Source: an uncultured Clostridia bacterium (lineage in GTDB: Bacteria > Bacillota > Clostridia > Lachnospirales > Anaerotignaceae). Taken from it: a stretch of 43,732 nt of DNA. Below, piece by piece: positions 7,661 through 16,492 of the stretch. The stretch is from NCBI GenBank assembly GCA_937901125.1, contig CALCGT010000061.1:1-43732 (forward strand). The letters run 5' to 3'. The first letter of the stretch is position 1. Every line of letters starts with the position of its first letter. The notes beneath the pieces were generated by a model. That model was not told where the DNA came from and did not search any database. It worked only from the letters and a program-made list of their open reading frames with translations. Both the position numbers and the translations under genes were made by a program.

Positions 7661-10510
7661 TTGGCGGAACAAAAAAATAGAAAAAAAACTGCCAAAACCA
7701 CTGGAAAAGCACCGACGGTGAAAAAGACAACTGCCAATGCAAAAACTGGTGTACAAAGCAGTGGGAAAGGTGGAACAAAAAAGGCAGAACCTGCTGCGAA
7801 AAAAGAGACGACAAAGGTGACGGTACAGCCGGCTCGTTTTGGGGACAGCATATTGGATGAGATCATCCTGCTGCTGATCATTGTGGTGTCTATCGTGGTA
7901 TTTGTCAGCCTTTTGACAGATAAAATGGGCATCATCGGTGGGCTCATCAGCAGCTTTTTCAAGGGCATTCTTGGCTTCGGCGGCATTTTGCTTCCTGTAT
8001 TTGTTATTGTTTACTGCATCTGGATGCTGGCCGATGAGGAAAAGAGATATCCCTTGGTGCGTGCCTGTGGTGCGGCATTGTTTTTATTGACGGTGGCTTC
8101 TGCGGCGCAGATCATCAACCCCGTGAAAGCGGCAGAAGGTGTGGGTTTCCTGAAACGCTGCGGCACGCTGTATGGGGAAGGGGCTTTCAGCAACGGGGGC
8201 TTATTTGGCGGTCTGCTGGGCGGTGCATTGTATCGTGCGCTGGATGTGTTAGGCAGTGCGATCATCCTGTTGGCACTGGGGATCATTTCCATCGTGATGG
8301 CAACTGGCAAATCCTTCTTCCATGCCATTGGGGATGCCAATGCCCATCGGAAGGCCAGGAGAAAAGTAAAGAACGAAAAAATCAAAAATAAAGCGGAGCG
8401 GATCCGTCAGCAGGAGCTGATCGAAGCGGAACGGCTGGCAAAGAAAGAGGAACGCCGCAGAAAAATGTCCCGTGAGGATTTCAACATCGAACTGCAGGAG
8501 GACGACAATAAGGAAACGCCTTATGTGCAGGAAACTGTCTTCCGCAAAAAGCCTATGATACTGGAACCCAAAAAACGGGAACCTATTTTCGATTTTGTAA
8601 AGGAAAATAAAGAGGAAGCAGAGCTGAAAAAAGATGCGGTGAAGGCGGCAGCTTCCCAGATGGCGGCTTCCACCCTGCGGGAAACGGTAAAAGTCAAGGT
8701 GGGAGATATCATTCCCGGGACAAAGGCGAAAGAGCCGGTGATTCTGCCGGAGAAGCGGGAGGAACCCGTGGTGCAGGGCGTTGGTCTGGAAGACGGGGAT
8801 GCGCTGATCGAAGAGATCTTCGCAGAAAAGCCGAAAACAGACGACAGTCCGATCATTGATATCCTGCCCGAAGAAGATATGGGCAAGGAGGTTGAACCTG
8901 CCGTAGAGGAAATTCCTATCGTTGCGGAAGAAGTGACGGAAGAAGTACTTGCCCCTGCGGAAAAGACTGTGGAAGAAAGGAAAGCGGATACAGAAGCGGC
9001 AGAGGCAAAAGAGGAGAATGGATCGGTGGAGATCCCTGCAGAGCCTGTGGAAGAAGAAAAGCCTTATATCTATCCACCTATTAAACTGCTGGGAAGAGAC
9101 CCCCAGACAGGCAGCGGTGGCAACCGCTCCGAAATGATCGAAAATGCAAGAAAACTGGAGACTACATTAAAAAGTTTTGGTGTGGATGCGAAGGTCATCC
9201 AGATCAGCAAAGGTCCTACGGTTACAAGATATGAGCTTTCCCCCAGTCAGGGGGTAAAGGTCAGCAAGATCGTCAATCTGGCGGATGATATTGCTCTGAA
9301 TCTAGCTGCCAGCGGTATTCGTATCGAAGCACCTATCCCCGGCAAAGCGGCGGTAGGGATTGAAGTGCCCAATAAGGAGACACAGTCCGTTTATATGAGG
9401 ACTTTGCTGGAAAGCGATGCATTCAAAGAACATCCTTCCAAGCTGGCCTTTGCATTGGGGCAGGATATTGCAGGCAACCCTGTAGTGACGGATATTGCAA
9501 AAATGCCCCATCTGCTGATTGCTGGTGCCACAGGCAGTGGGAAAAGCGTATGTATCAATACCCTGATCACCAGTATTTTGTATAAAGCAGACCCCAAGGA
9601 GGTCAAGCTGCTGCTGGTAGACCCGAAGGTAGTTGAACTTAGTGTTTACAATGGGATTCCACATCTGCTGATCCCTGTTGTGACAGACCCCAAAAAGGCA
9701 TCCTCTGCTCTGAACTGGGCAGTACGGGAAATGCTCCAGAGATATAATGATTTTGCAGCCCATGGCGTGCGAGATATCAAGGGCTTTAATAAAATGATGG
9801 AAGAAAAGGGAGAAGAAAAGGGCAAAATGCCCCAGATCGTTATTATTATTGATGAATTGGCTGACCTGATGATGGCAGCACCCGGGGAAGTGGAGGATGC
9901 CATTTGCCGGCTGGCACAGATGGCCCGTGCGGCAGGGATGCACCTCATCATCGCTACCCAGCGCCCTTCTGTAGATGTCATCACCGGTGTCATCAAGGCC
10001 AATATCCCTTCCAGACTGGCCTTCGCTGTATCCTCCGGCATCGACTCCAGAACCATTCTGGATATGGTGGGGGCGGAGAAACTGTTGGGCAAGGGGGATA
10101 TGCTGTTCTATCCTTCCGGACAGAGCAAGCCTTCTCGCCTGCAGGGGGCTTTCGTCACCGATCAGGAGGTAGAGGCTATCGTAGATTTCCTGAAGAAGAG
10201 CAGCAAGCCTTATTATACCCAGGAGACCATCGAACAGATTACCTCCGCAGGGAAAGCCGGCGGCAGTGCTGTGGAGGATTCCGATGAATTTTTCGGTCAG
10301 GCGGTAGACTTGATTTTGGAAAAGGAAAAGGCTTCTGTTTCCATGCTGCAGCGGCAGTTCCGCATTGGCTATAACCGGGCAGCAAGGCTGATGGATGATT
10401 TGGAACGGCATGGCATCGTTGGCCCGGAAGAGGGCAGCAAACCCAGAAAAGTTCTCATTACCAAATCCGAGTGGGAGGAAATGACGGGAGCTGTTCCGAA
10501 AGAAATTTAA
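7661..10510 (+). CDS. ftsK: DNA translocase FtsK/SpoIIIE
   Basis: 949 residues. Pumps chromosomal DNA through the division or sporulation septum. Order of parts: a basic Lys/Thr/Ala-rich N-terminus; four membrane helices in about residues 65-240; a long charged Glu/Lys/Pro-rich linker to about 470; then the motor. Walker A AGATGSGKS is at 621-629 and Walker B IIIIDELADLMM around 727-738 (Asp731-Glu732). The C-terminal gamma winged-helix domain, which reads KOPS/SRS-type DNA motifs, is at about 876-940 (FRIGYNRAARLMDDLE). I chose the TTG at 7661 because GGTGA at 7651-7655 aligns with the end of the anti-Shine-Dalgarno sequence five bases before it; a GTG at 7652 is the alternative. Sequence alone does not separate FtsK from SpoIIIE. 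Confidence 0.95.
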   Translation: MAEQKNRKKTAKTTGKAPTVKKTTANAKTGVQSSGKGGTKKAEPAAKKETTKVTVQPARFGDSILDEIILLLIIVVSIVVFVSLLTDKMGIIGGLISSFFKGILGFGGILLPVFVIVYCIWMLADEEKRYPLVRACGAALFLLTVASAAQIINPVKAAEGVGFLKRCGTLYGEGAFSNGGLFGGLLGGALYRALDVLGSAIILLALGIISIVMATGKSFFHAIGDANAHRKARRKVKNEKIKNKAERIRQQELIEAERLAKKEERRRKMSREDFNIELQEDDNKETPYVQETVFRKKPMILEPKKREPIFDFVKENKEEAELKKDAVKAAASQMAASTLRETVKVKVGDIIPGTKAKEPVILPEKREEPVVQGVGLEDGDALIEEIFAEKPKTDDSPIIDILPEEDMGKEVEPAVEEIPIVAEEVTEEVLAPAEKTVEERKADTEAAEAKEENGSVEIPAEPVEEEKPYIYPPIKLLGRDPQTGSGGNRSEMIENARKLETTLKSFGVDAKVIQISKGPTVTRYELSPSQGVKVSKIVNLADDIALNLAASGIRIEAPIPGKAAVGIEVPNKETQSVYMRTLLESDAFKEHPSKLAFALGQDIAGNPVVTDIAKMPHLLIAGATGSGKSVCINTLITSILYKADPKEVKLLLVDPKVVELSVYNGIPHLLIPVVTDPKKASSALNWAVREMLQRYNDFAAHGVRDIKGFNKMMEEKGEEKGKMPQIVIIIDELADLMMAAPGEVEDAICRLAQMARAAGMHLIIATQRPSVDVITGVIKANIPSRLAFAVSSGIDSRTILDMVGAEKLLGKGDMLFYPSGQSKPSRLQGAFVTDQEVEAIVDFLKKSSKPYYTQETIEQITSAGKAGGSAVEDSDEFFGQAVDLILEKEKASVSMLQRQFRIGYNRAARLMDDLERHGIVGPEEGSKPRKVLITKSEWEEMTGAVPKEI

Positions 10511-10518
10511 TCAAGGAA

Positions 10519-10550
10519 AAGTCTGAATGTAAAACATTCAGGCTTTTTTT
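10519..10550 (+). terminator. Intrinsic terminator of ftsK
   Basis: AAGTCTGAATGT (10519-10530) pairs with ACATTCAGGCTT (10534-10545) over 12 positions around AAA; the U-tract runs to 10550. Confidence 0.88.
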
Positions 10551-10564
10551 GTGCGAAATGAACG

Positions 10565-10593
10565 TTGACAAAATGGGACAAGTATAGTACCAT
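10565..10593 (+). promoter_or_regulatory. Predicted promoter of the ZTP riboswitch-fhs-folD unit
   Basis: TTGACA at 10565-10570, 17-base spacer, TACCAT at 10588-10593 (weak -10). The predicted start falls at about 10600, exactly at the 5' edge of the aptamer, which supports it. Confidence 0.55.
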
Positions 10594-10599
10594 CAACAT

Positions 10600-10672
10600 A
10601 GGGTCATATGACTGACGGAAGTGGAAGGAACCACATGGGAGTATGACGATTCGAATGCCGACCGTCTGGGCG
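10600..10672 (+). ncRNA. ZTP (pfl) riboswitch upstream of fhs
   Basis: The sequence follows the pfl-motif consensus closely: GGGTCATATGAC at the 5' side, a GTGG...CCAC hairpin (10621-10634), GGGAGTATGACGATTCGAA, then the conserved GCCGACC and the 3' pseudoknot element CTGGGC (10666-10671). The class is known to sense ZTP/ZMP, the AICAR-type intermediates that build up when 10-formyl-THF is short, and to turn on formyl-THF genes. The gene downstream, formate-tetrahydrofolate ligase, is exactly such a target. The expression platform is less clear. A T-rich run at 10693-10702 could belong to a terminator, and GGGC/GCCC around 10690 and 10730 can pair, but I cannot fix the switch structure by eye. 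Confidence 0.88.
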
Positions 10673-10784
10673 ATGATGCTTGGATTGTGGGCTTTTTCTT
10701 TTGCAAAGAAAAGGACACGATGCAGGCCCAAGGTAACCAGTTATGTAAATGGTGAAGATTCATCAACGGAGAGGAGTTTTTTGA

Positions 10785-12458
10785 ATGTTTAAGACAGACT
10801 TACAGATCGCACAGGAATGCAAAATGGAACATATCCTGAGAGTTGCTGAAAAAGCAGGCATCCCCGAAGAATACGTGGATTGCTACGGTAAATACAAAGG
10901 TAAAATCAGCGACAAATACTACAACGAAATCAAAGACAAGCCCGATGCAAAACTGATCCTGGTAACAGCTGTAAACCCCACACCCGCAGGCGAAGGCAAA
11001 ACAACAGTTACCATCGGTCTGACACAGGCACTGCAGAAAATGGGTAAAAACGCTATCACATGTTTGCGTGAACCTTCTTTGGGCCCCTGCATGGGCGTAA
11101 AAGGCGGCGCTGCCGGCGGCGGTTATGCACAGGTGGTTCCCATGGAAGATATCAATCTGCACTTCACAGGCGACCTGCATGCTATCACAACAGCAAACAA
11201 TCTGCTGGCTTCTATGGTAGATAACCACATCCAGCAGGGCAACGAGCTGAACATCGACCCCAGAAAGATCGTATGGAAACGCTGTGTTGACCTGAACGAC
11301 AGACAGCTGAGAAACGTAATTTCCGGTCTGGGTGGCAAAGTAAACGGTGTACCCAGAGAAGATGCCTTCCAGATCACAGTAGCTTCCGAAATCATGGCTA
11401 TTTTCTGTCTGGCAAACGACCTGAAACAGCTGAAAGAGATGCTGGGTCAGATCATCATTGGCTATACTTATGATGACGAACCCGTAACCGCAAAAATGAT
11501 TGGCGCTGCCGGCGCAATGACAGTTCTCTTGAAAGATGCACTGCAGCCCAATGTGGTGCAGACACTGGAAAACACACTGGCGATCATCCACGGCGGTCCC
11601 TTCGCAAATATCGCTCACGGCTGCAACTCTGTAAAAGCAACAAAAACAGCGATGAAAATTGCTGACTATGTTGTAACAGAAGCAGGCTTTGGTGCAGACC
11701 TGGGCGCCGAAAAATTCTTCGATATCAAATGTCGTAAAGCAGGCCTGAAGCCTGATGCAGTTGTTCTGGTTGCGACCGTTCGTGCTCTGAAATACAACGG
11801 CGGCGTTCCTAAGGCTGACCTGAGCAATGAAAACCTGGATGCATTGGCAAAAGGTTTTGTAAACCTGGAAAAACACATTGAAAATATCCAGAAATACGAT
11901 GTTCCCGTTGTGGTAACACTGAACCACTTCGTAGCGGATACAGACGCAGAGGTTGCTTATGTAAAAGAACGCTGTGAAGCAATGGGCGCAACCTTTGCAG
12001 TAGCAAAAGTTTGGGCAGAAGGCGGCGAAGGTGGCAAGGCTCTGGCTGAAAAGGTTCTGGAAACACTGGAAACAAAGGAAAGCAATTTCCACTACCTGTA
12101 TGAAGATAATCTGACAATCGTTGAAAAAGTAAACAAAGTATGTAAAGAAATTTATGGTGCGGGCACAGTAAACTTCTCTGCGGCAGCAAAGAAAACACTG
12201 GCGCAGATCGACAAACTGGGTTTTAACCATTTCCCTGTATGTATCGCAAAAACACAGTACTCCCTGTCCGATGATCCCAAGGTGCTGGGTCGTCCCGAAG
12301 ACTTTGAAGTAACTGTAAAAGAAATCCGCATTTCCGCGGGCGCAGGCTTTATCGTAGTGTTGCTGGGCGATGTTATGACAATGCCCGGTCTGCCCAAGAA
12401 ACCTGCGGCACTGAATATTGATATTGACGAGGACGGCAACATCGTGGGGCTGTTCTGA
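10785..12458 (+). CDS. fhs: Formate--tetrahydrofolate ligase
   Basis: 557 residues, full length. Makes 10-formyl-THF from formate, THF and ATP in the cytoplasm, feeding purine synthesis, initiator tRNA formylation (fmt is at 29519) and anaerobic one-carbon flow. The ATP-binding loop TPAGEGKTT lies at 66-74, followed by IGLTQAL; the LREPSLGPCMGVKGGAAGGG segment is strongly conserved in the family. CGGAGAGGAG precedes the ATG. Codon bias is as strong as in tig and the threonine ammonia-lyase gene. Controlled by the ZTP riboswitch in its leader. folD follows after 21 bases, giving a two-gene one-carbon operon. Confidence 0.97.
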   Translation: MFKTDLQIAQECKMEHILRVAEKAGIPEEYVDCYGKYKGKISDKYYNEIKDKPDAKLILVTAVNPTPAGEGKTTVTIGLTQALQKMGKNAITCLREPSLGPCMGVKGGAAGGGYAQVVPMEDINLHFTGDLHAITTANNLLASMVDNHIQQGNELNIDPRKIVWKRCVDLNDRQLRNVISGLGGKVNGVPREDAFQITVASEIMAIFCLANDLKQLKEMLGQIIIGYTYDDEPVTAKMIGAAGAMTVLLKDALQPNVVQTLENTLAIIHGGPFANIAHGCNSVKATKTAMKIADYVVTEAGFGADLGAEKFFDIKCRKAGLKPDAVVLVATVRALKYNGGVPKADLSNENLDALAKGFVNLEKHIENIQKYDVPVVVTLNHFVADTDAEVAYVKERCEAMGATFAVAKVWAEGGEGGKALAEKVLETLETKESNFHYLYEDNLTIVEKVNKVCKEIYGAGTVNFSAAAKKTLAQIDKLGFNHFPVCIAKTQYSLSDDPKVLGRPEDFEVTVKEIRISAGAGFIVVLLGDVMTMPGLPKKPAALNIDIDEDGNIVGLF

Positions 12459-12479
12459 TAAACAAAGGAGTAAAATGAG

Positions 12480-13337
12480 ATGAAAGCACAATTGATTGAT
12501 GGCAAACTGATCTCTGCTGAGATCAAAGCAGAAGCGGCAGAAGAAGCAGCAGAACTGAAGACAAAGGGGATTGAACCTTGTTTGGCTGTTGTATTGGTTG
12601 GAGATGATTCCGCTTCTCAGGTATATGTGAATAATAAGAAAAAGGCATGCGAAGCTGTAGGCATCAAGTCCGTTTCTCATGTGTTGTCTGGAGAGACAAC
12701 AGAGGAAGAACTGCTGCAGCTGATCGATGAGCTGAATGCAGATCGGAGTATCCATGGTATCCTGGTGCAGATGCCCGTGCCCAAACATATCGATGACAGA
12801 AAAGTCATCCTTGCTATCAATCCCGAGAAGGACGTGGACTGTTTCCATCCCGTAAACGTGGGCTATCTCCACACAGGCGGCAAGGGATTCCTGCCCTGTA
12901 CCCCTGCGGGTATCATCGAACTGATCAAACGCAGTGGTCATTCCATCGAAGGGAAAAATTGTGTTGTGATTGGCAGAAGCAATATCGTAGGCAAGCCTGT
13001 GGCAATGCTGTTGATGCAGGAGAACGGGACTGTGACCATTTGCCATTCCAAAACAAAAGATCTGGCGGGCATCTGTCGGGGGGCAGATATCATCGTCAGC
13101 GCAACGGGCAAGGTGGATACAGTAACGGCGGATATGGTAAAAGAAGGTGCGATCATCATTGACGTCGGGATGAATCGCAACGCAGCAGGCAAACTTTGCG
13201 GCGACGTGGATTTTGAGAACGTGAAAGAAGTGGCAGGCGCCATCACACCTGTGCCGGGGGGCGTAGGGCCGATGACCATTGCTATGCTGATGAAAAATTG
13301 TATCACAGCCGCAAAAATCCAGAATGGATTGATGTAA
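12480..13337 (+). CDS. folD: Bifunctional methylene-THF dehydrogenase/methenyl-THF cyclohydrolase FolD
   Basis: 285 residues, normal length. Interconverts 5,10-methylene-, methenyl- and 10-formyl-THF with NADP. Substrate-site Tyr49 and catalytic Lys53 appear in QVYVNNKKKA. The dinucleotide-binding segment is VVIGRSNIVGKPVAMLL, and the family signature PVPGGVGPMT is near residues 258-267. GGAGTAAAATGAG upstream supports the ATG. With fhs immediately before it, the product 10-formyl-THF can be carried to methylene-THF, so both genes plausibly share the ZTP switch. An intrinsic terminator follows directly. Confidence 0.97.
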   Translation: MKAQLIDGKLISAEIKAEAAEEAAELKTKGIEPCLAVVLVGDDSASQVYVNNKKKACEAVGIKSVSHVLSGETTEEELLQLIDELNADRSIHGILVQMPVPKHIDDRKVILAINPEKDVDCFHPVNVGYLHTGGKGFLPCTPAGIIELIKRSGHSIEGKNCVVIGRSNIVGKPVAMLLMQENGTVTICHSKTKDLAGICRGADIIVSATGKVDTVTADMVKEGAIIIDVGMNRNAAGKLCGDVDFENVKEVAGAITPVPGGVGPMTIAMLMKNCITAAKIQNGLM

Positions 13338-13354
13338 GAAAATCTTAAGATTTG

Positions 13355-13389
13355 TACCCTTGATTTCGAGAGAGATCGAGGGTATTTTT
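13355..13389 (+). terminator. Intrinsic terminator of fhs-folD
   Basis: TACCCTTGATTTC (13355-13367) and GAGATCGAGGGTA (13372-13384) pair over 13 positions with two or three G-U pairs, loop GAGA, then TTTTT. Confidence 0.85.
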
Positions 13390-13407
13390 ATATCAAGGGG
13401 GAGATGT

Positions 13408-13871
13408 ATGGTGAAAAAGTGGAAACGCGGATGTATCATAGGGGTTGCCATCGTTCTGGTAGTACTGTGGCTGCTTCGTCCGCAGAAATTGAGCGATATT
13501 GTTGATATTTCGTCGGAAGATGTGTGCTATGGTACGCTTTATACCTATACAGACGATGAGGATTGGAGAAGGCGTGATGTGAGAATTGAGGATAAAGAAG
13601 CATAGAAGAATGGTTGGCGTTTATGGAAGATAGAGAAGTCCGTCTGGATGGTTTCTGGGGGGATACGATTTCATGGAAAAGTGGAGAAGGAGAACGGATG
13701 TATTCTCTGCGATTTTATGATGAAATCGGGCATGCATCAGAAGATATCACTTTCATCAATACCGGAAGAATTTATTATAAAAGACCATTTTATCAAGTGA
13801 TCGGCAAGCATAAAACTAGATGTACGGATTATTTGGAAGAAATCCTGCAGGAGTATGAGGTGGAATCCTAA
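13408..13871 (+). pseudogene. Frameshifted membrane-anchored protein, paralogue of the next gene
   Basis: Two frames together encode one protein. The first (13408-13605) starts at an ATG behind AGGGGGAG, has a basic start and one membrane helix (GCIIGVAIVLVVLWLL), and stops at TAG 13603-13605. The second continues from about 13602 in another frame (IEEWLAFMEDREVR...) to 13871. Inserting one base near 13602 (for example restoring GCA-ATA) would give an uninterrupted protein of about 154 residues. The joined product resembles the 158-residue protein encoded next: same anchor, IEE...FMEDREVR against IEQ...FLGEQEVR, and similar ends (LEEILQEYE / LELLLQTYE). Family unknown. No slippery heptamer is seen, so programmed frameshifting is unlikely; real decay or a sequencing error are both possible. 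Confidence 0.7.
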
Positions 13872-13886
13872 GAAAGGTGGAGTCCT

Positions 13887-14363
13887 ATGGATAAAAAGAA
13901 AAAAGGAAAAAGGAAAAAGTGGTTCATTTGTCTGGTTGGGATTCTGTTGATCTGTGGGGCGGTTTTCATGAACAGCAGCCCTTTATCGCAAAAAGGCGAA
14001 GTCTCTCTGGAGAATCTGGTCTACTGTAGCATTCAGGTAACCGAAGTGAAAAATGAAACAGGCTATGTGCGGGGTACGAAAATCAGAGATATAGAACAAG
14101 TGGAAAAACTGTTCGATTTCTTGGGGGAGCAGGAAGTCAGAAGAGCTCTGCCATGGGAAAAACTGCATTCTGATGAAGAATACCCTTATACGATAGATCT
14201 GCAGTATGATAGTGAAACCCAAGGTCGCTATGAATTTATTTTCTGCTGGAAAAATGGGCAGATCGATTTCAGAGAAAAATCTTACATGATTACGGAAGAA
14301 CCCAAAACACAGATGACTGAGCGGTTGGAATTGTTGCTACAAACGTATGAAACAGAAGAATGA
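13887..14363 (+). CDS. Membrane-anchored protein of unknown function
   Basis: 158 residues, intact paralogue of the broken gene just upstream. A very basic N-terminus (MDKKKKGKRKKW) leads into one membrane helix (FICLVGILLICGAVFM), so the rest should lie outside the membrane. The extracellular part is acidic and mixed alpha/beta, with no cysteine pairs or catalytic motif I recognise. AGAAAGGTGG precedes the ATG, 15 bases after the previous stop. The tandem arrangement points to local duplication followed by divergence. No function can be assigned. Confidence 0.7.
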   Translation: MDKKKKGKRKKWFICLVGILLICGAVFMNSSPLSQKGEVSLENLVYCSIQVTEVKNETGYVRGTKIRDIEQVEKLFDFLGEQEVRRALPWEKLHSDEEYPYTIDLQYDSETQGRYEFIFCWKNGQIDFREKSYMITEEPKTQMTERLELLLQTYETEE

Positions 14364-14369
14364 TAGCTA

Positions 14370-14396
14370 CCCCTGACGGAAGTCGGGGGAATTTTT
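14370..14396 (+). terminator. Intrinsic terminator after the paralogue pair
   Basis: CCCCTGAC (14370-14377) pairs with GTCGGGGG (14382-14389) around a GGAA loop; AATTTTT follows. Confidence 0.88.
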
Positions 14397-14448
14397 ATGC
14401 CGAAAATCCAGAAAGAACCGAAAAAGAATTTCGCGGAAATATAGCAAT

Positions 14449-14478
14449 TTGTCTGTTTTTATAGTAAAATAATACGAT
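14449..14478 (+). promoter_or_regulatory. Possible promoter of rimO-pgsA
   Basis: TTGTCT at 14449-14454, 18-base spacer, TACGAT at 14473-14478. Overlapping TAAAAT and TAATAC hexamers make the exact -10 uncertain. Confidence 0.4.
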
Positions 14479-14527
14479 ATGAAAAATACAGCATTCCTTT
14501 TGTGGGATGGCTTTAAGGAGGAATATG

Positions 14528-15892
14528 ATGGAAAAGAAAGTCGCATTCACCTCTTTGGGGTGCGATAAGAATAGAGTGGACAGCGAGGTCATGCTGGGTA
14601 TCCTGCAGAAAAATGGCTATACTGCTGTGGCGGACGAAGCGGAAGCGGATATCATTGTGGTGAACAGCTGCTGCTTCATTAAGGATGCATTGGAAGAAAG
14701 CATTGAGACTATTCTTGAAATGGCCCAGTATAAAGCCCCCGAAGTGGGCAACTGCAAAGGGCTGATTGTAGCGGGGTGTCTGGGGCAGCGCTTTGAGAAG
14801 GAATTTTTCGATGAGTTGCCGGAGGTTGATGCTATCGTGGGCACAACCGCCTATGAATCTATCGCTCAAGTGGCAGATGAAATTCTGGGCGGCAAAGAGC
14901 AGGTGAAGCATCTGGAAAGCATTGATTTGGCCATGCAGGATGAAAACGGCAAGCTGCGTGTACTTTCCACAGCACCTTATTTTGCTTACCTGAAAATTTC
15001 CGAGGGCTGCGATAATCATTGTACCTATTGCGTGATTCCCAAAATGAGGGGGAAACACCGCAGCAGAAGGCTGGAAAGTCTGGTAGAAGAAGCAACATTG
15101 CTGGCGCAGCAGGGTGTAAAGGAAATCGTCATTGTGGCCCAGGATACCTCCATTTACGGCAGAGATTTGTATGACAAGCCTATGCTCCATGAACTGCTGA
15201 AACAGTTGAATGCCATCGAGGGTATTGAATGGATTCGCTTGTTGTACTGCTATCCCGAAACACTGACAGAGGAAACCATTGAAGCTATGGCGACTTGCGA
15301 AAAGGTTTGCCATTATATTGATATGCCTATCCAGCATGGTAATGACGCGGTGCTGAAACGCATGGGCAGAAAGAGCAGTCAGGCCCTAATTCGGGAAAAG
15401 GTGGTGAAGCTGCGGGCGGCTATGCCGGATATTGCCATCCGCACCACGTTGATCGTTGGGTTCCCCGGCGAAAGCGAAGAAGAATTTGCAGATTTGATGC
15501 AGTTTGTGCAGGAAATGCGGTTCGACCGTTTGGGTGTGTTCTCCTATTCTCGGGAGGAAGGCACAGCAGCGGCAAGGATGGAAAACCAGATTGATGATGA
15601 GCTGAAGGAAGAACGCAGAGATATCATCATGGATTTGCAGAAATCCATTGCGGCTTCTTTGTGCGAAGCAGAGGTGGGGAAGGAATTGGAAGTGCTGATC
15701 GAAGGCAAGCTGCCAGAAGAAGCCATTTTCTGCGGCAGAACCAGAAGAGATGCCCCTGATATCGATGGGCTGGTGTTTGTTTCTTCTGAGGAAGAACTGT
15801 ATTCTGGCGATTTTGTAACAGTAAGGATTCGCGAAGCAGGCGATTATGATTTGATGGGAGATGTGGTTTATGGAAATGAATCTGCCGAATAA
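14528..15892 (+). CDS. rimO: Ribosomal protein S12 methylthiotransferase RimO
   Basis: 454 residues. Radical-SAM enzyme with two iron-sulfur clusters that adds a methylthio group to an aspartate of ribosomal protein S12. The N-terminal UPF0004 domain carries cluster cysteines Cys12, Cys48 or 49 (NSCCF) and Cys84. The radical-SAM motif CDNHCTYC gives Cys161, Cys165 and Cys168. A TRAM domain closes the protein (about 385-450). The SLGCDKNRVDSE start and ISEGCDNHCTYCVIP favour RimO over the related MiaB. AAGGAGG at 14515-14521 fits the second of two adjacent ATGs (14528). The end overlaps the start of pgsA by 23 bases. Confidence 0.95.
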   Translation: MEKKVAFTSLGCDKNRVDSEVMLGILQKNGYTAVADEAEADIIVVNSCCFIKDALEESIETILEMAQYKAPEVGNCKGLIVAGCLGQRFEKEFFDELPEVDAIVGTTAYESIAQVADEILGGKEQVKHLESIDLAMQDENGKLRVLSTAPYFAYLKISEGCDNHCTYCVIPKMRGKHRSRRLESLVEEATLLAQQGVKEIVIVAQDTSIYGRDLYDKPMLHELLKQLNAIEGIEWIRLLYCYPETLTEETIEAMATCEKVCHYIDMPIQHGNDAVLKRMGRKSSQALIREKVVKLRAAMPDIAIRTTLIVGFPGESEEEFADLMQFVQEMRFDRLGVFSYSREEGTAAARMENQIDDELKEERRDIIMDLQKSIAASLCEAEVGKELEVLIEGKLPEEAIFCGRTRRDAPDIDGLVFVSSEEELYSGDFVTVRIREAGDYDLMGDVVYGNESAE

Positions 15893-16409
15893 GCTGACAC
15901 TGCTCAGAGTATTCATGATTCCGATTTTTTTGGTGGTGCTGTTTCTGGCACCGGAACCTGTAAATAGATATGTAGCGGTTATTATTTTTATTGTGGCATC
16001 CCTGACGGATATGTTGGATGGCAAGATTGCAAGAAAGTATAATCTGGTTTCCAATTTTGGGAAATTTATGGATCCTCTGGCGGATAAGCTTTTGGTTATG
16101 TCTGCGCTGGTTTCTATGGTTGCCTTGGAAGACTTGGCGGCATGGGTAGTCATCATCATTCTGGCGAGAGAATTTGCTATCACAGGCTTCCGTACCCTGG
16201 CGATGGAGGCAAATATCGTGATGGCGGCAAGCTGGTGGGGCAAGGTGAAAACCGCGACACAGATGATTATGATTCCTGTGGTGCTGCTGCAGCTGCCCTT
16301 TCGCTGCATGCCTGTGGTGGAAAATATTCTGGTGGCACTGGCGGTGTTCTTCACCATTTTCTCCGGTGCAGATTATATGATCAAAAATAAACAGGTGCTC
16401 CACGGTTAA
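15870..16409 (+). CDS. pgsA: CDP-diacylglycerol--glycerol-3-phosphate 3-phosphatidyltransferase
   Basis: 179 residues; makes phosphatidylglycerophosphate, the first step to phosphatidylglycerol, in the membrane. The CDP-alcohol phosphotransferase signature is complete: Asp47, Asp50-Gly51, Ala54-Arg55, Gly64, Asp68, Asp72. The N-terminus NLPNKLTLLRVFMIPIF is typical. Several in-frame ATGs (15861, 15870, 15876) overlap the end of rimO; GGGAG at 15856-15860 best fits 15870. The rimO-pgsA-cinA-recA order is common in Clostridia. Confidence 0.95.
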   Translation: MEMNLPNKLTLLRVFMIPIFLVVLFLAPEPVNRYVAVIIFIVASLTDMLDGKIARKYNLVSNFGKFMDPLADKLLVMSALVSMVALEDLAAWVVIIILAREFAITGFRTLAMEANIVMAASWWGKVKTATQMIMIPVVLLQLPFRCMPVVENILVALAVFFTIFSGADYMIKNKQVLHG

Positions 16410-16445
16410 GCTTGGAGAAAGGCTGTGATGCCCTTTGTGCCGATG

Positions 16446-16482
16446 GGTCTTAGGTTCGAAAGGATCTAAGATCATTTTTTAT
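16446..16482 (+). terminator. Intrinsic terminator after pgsA
   Basis: GGTCTTAGGTTC (16446-16457) and GGATCTAAGATC (16462-16473) form 12 pairs (three G-U) with a GAAA tetraloop; ATTTTTTAT follows. Confidence 0.88.
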
Positions 16483-16492
16483 GGAAAAAAGG

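Noticed and set aside
10600..10672. Tetrahydrofolate (folT-type) riboswitch instead of ZTP class
   Set aside because: The conserved blocks and the CTGGGC 3' element fit the pfl/ZTP motif; the THF aptamer has a different architecture.
10800..13451. 883-codon open frame on the minus strand opposite fhs and folD
   Set aside because: Cysteine- and histidine-rich nonsense product. It is open because the extreme codon bias of the plus-strand genes avoids stop codons on the complement. fhs and folD are certain.
13591..13615. Programmed -1 frameshift in the split paralogue
   Set aside because: No X-XXY-YYZ heptamer and no downstream stem-loop at the expected distance; mutation or sequencing error is simpler.
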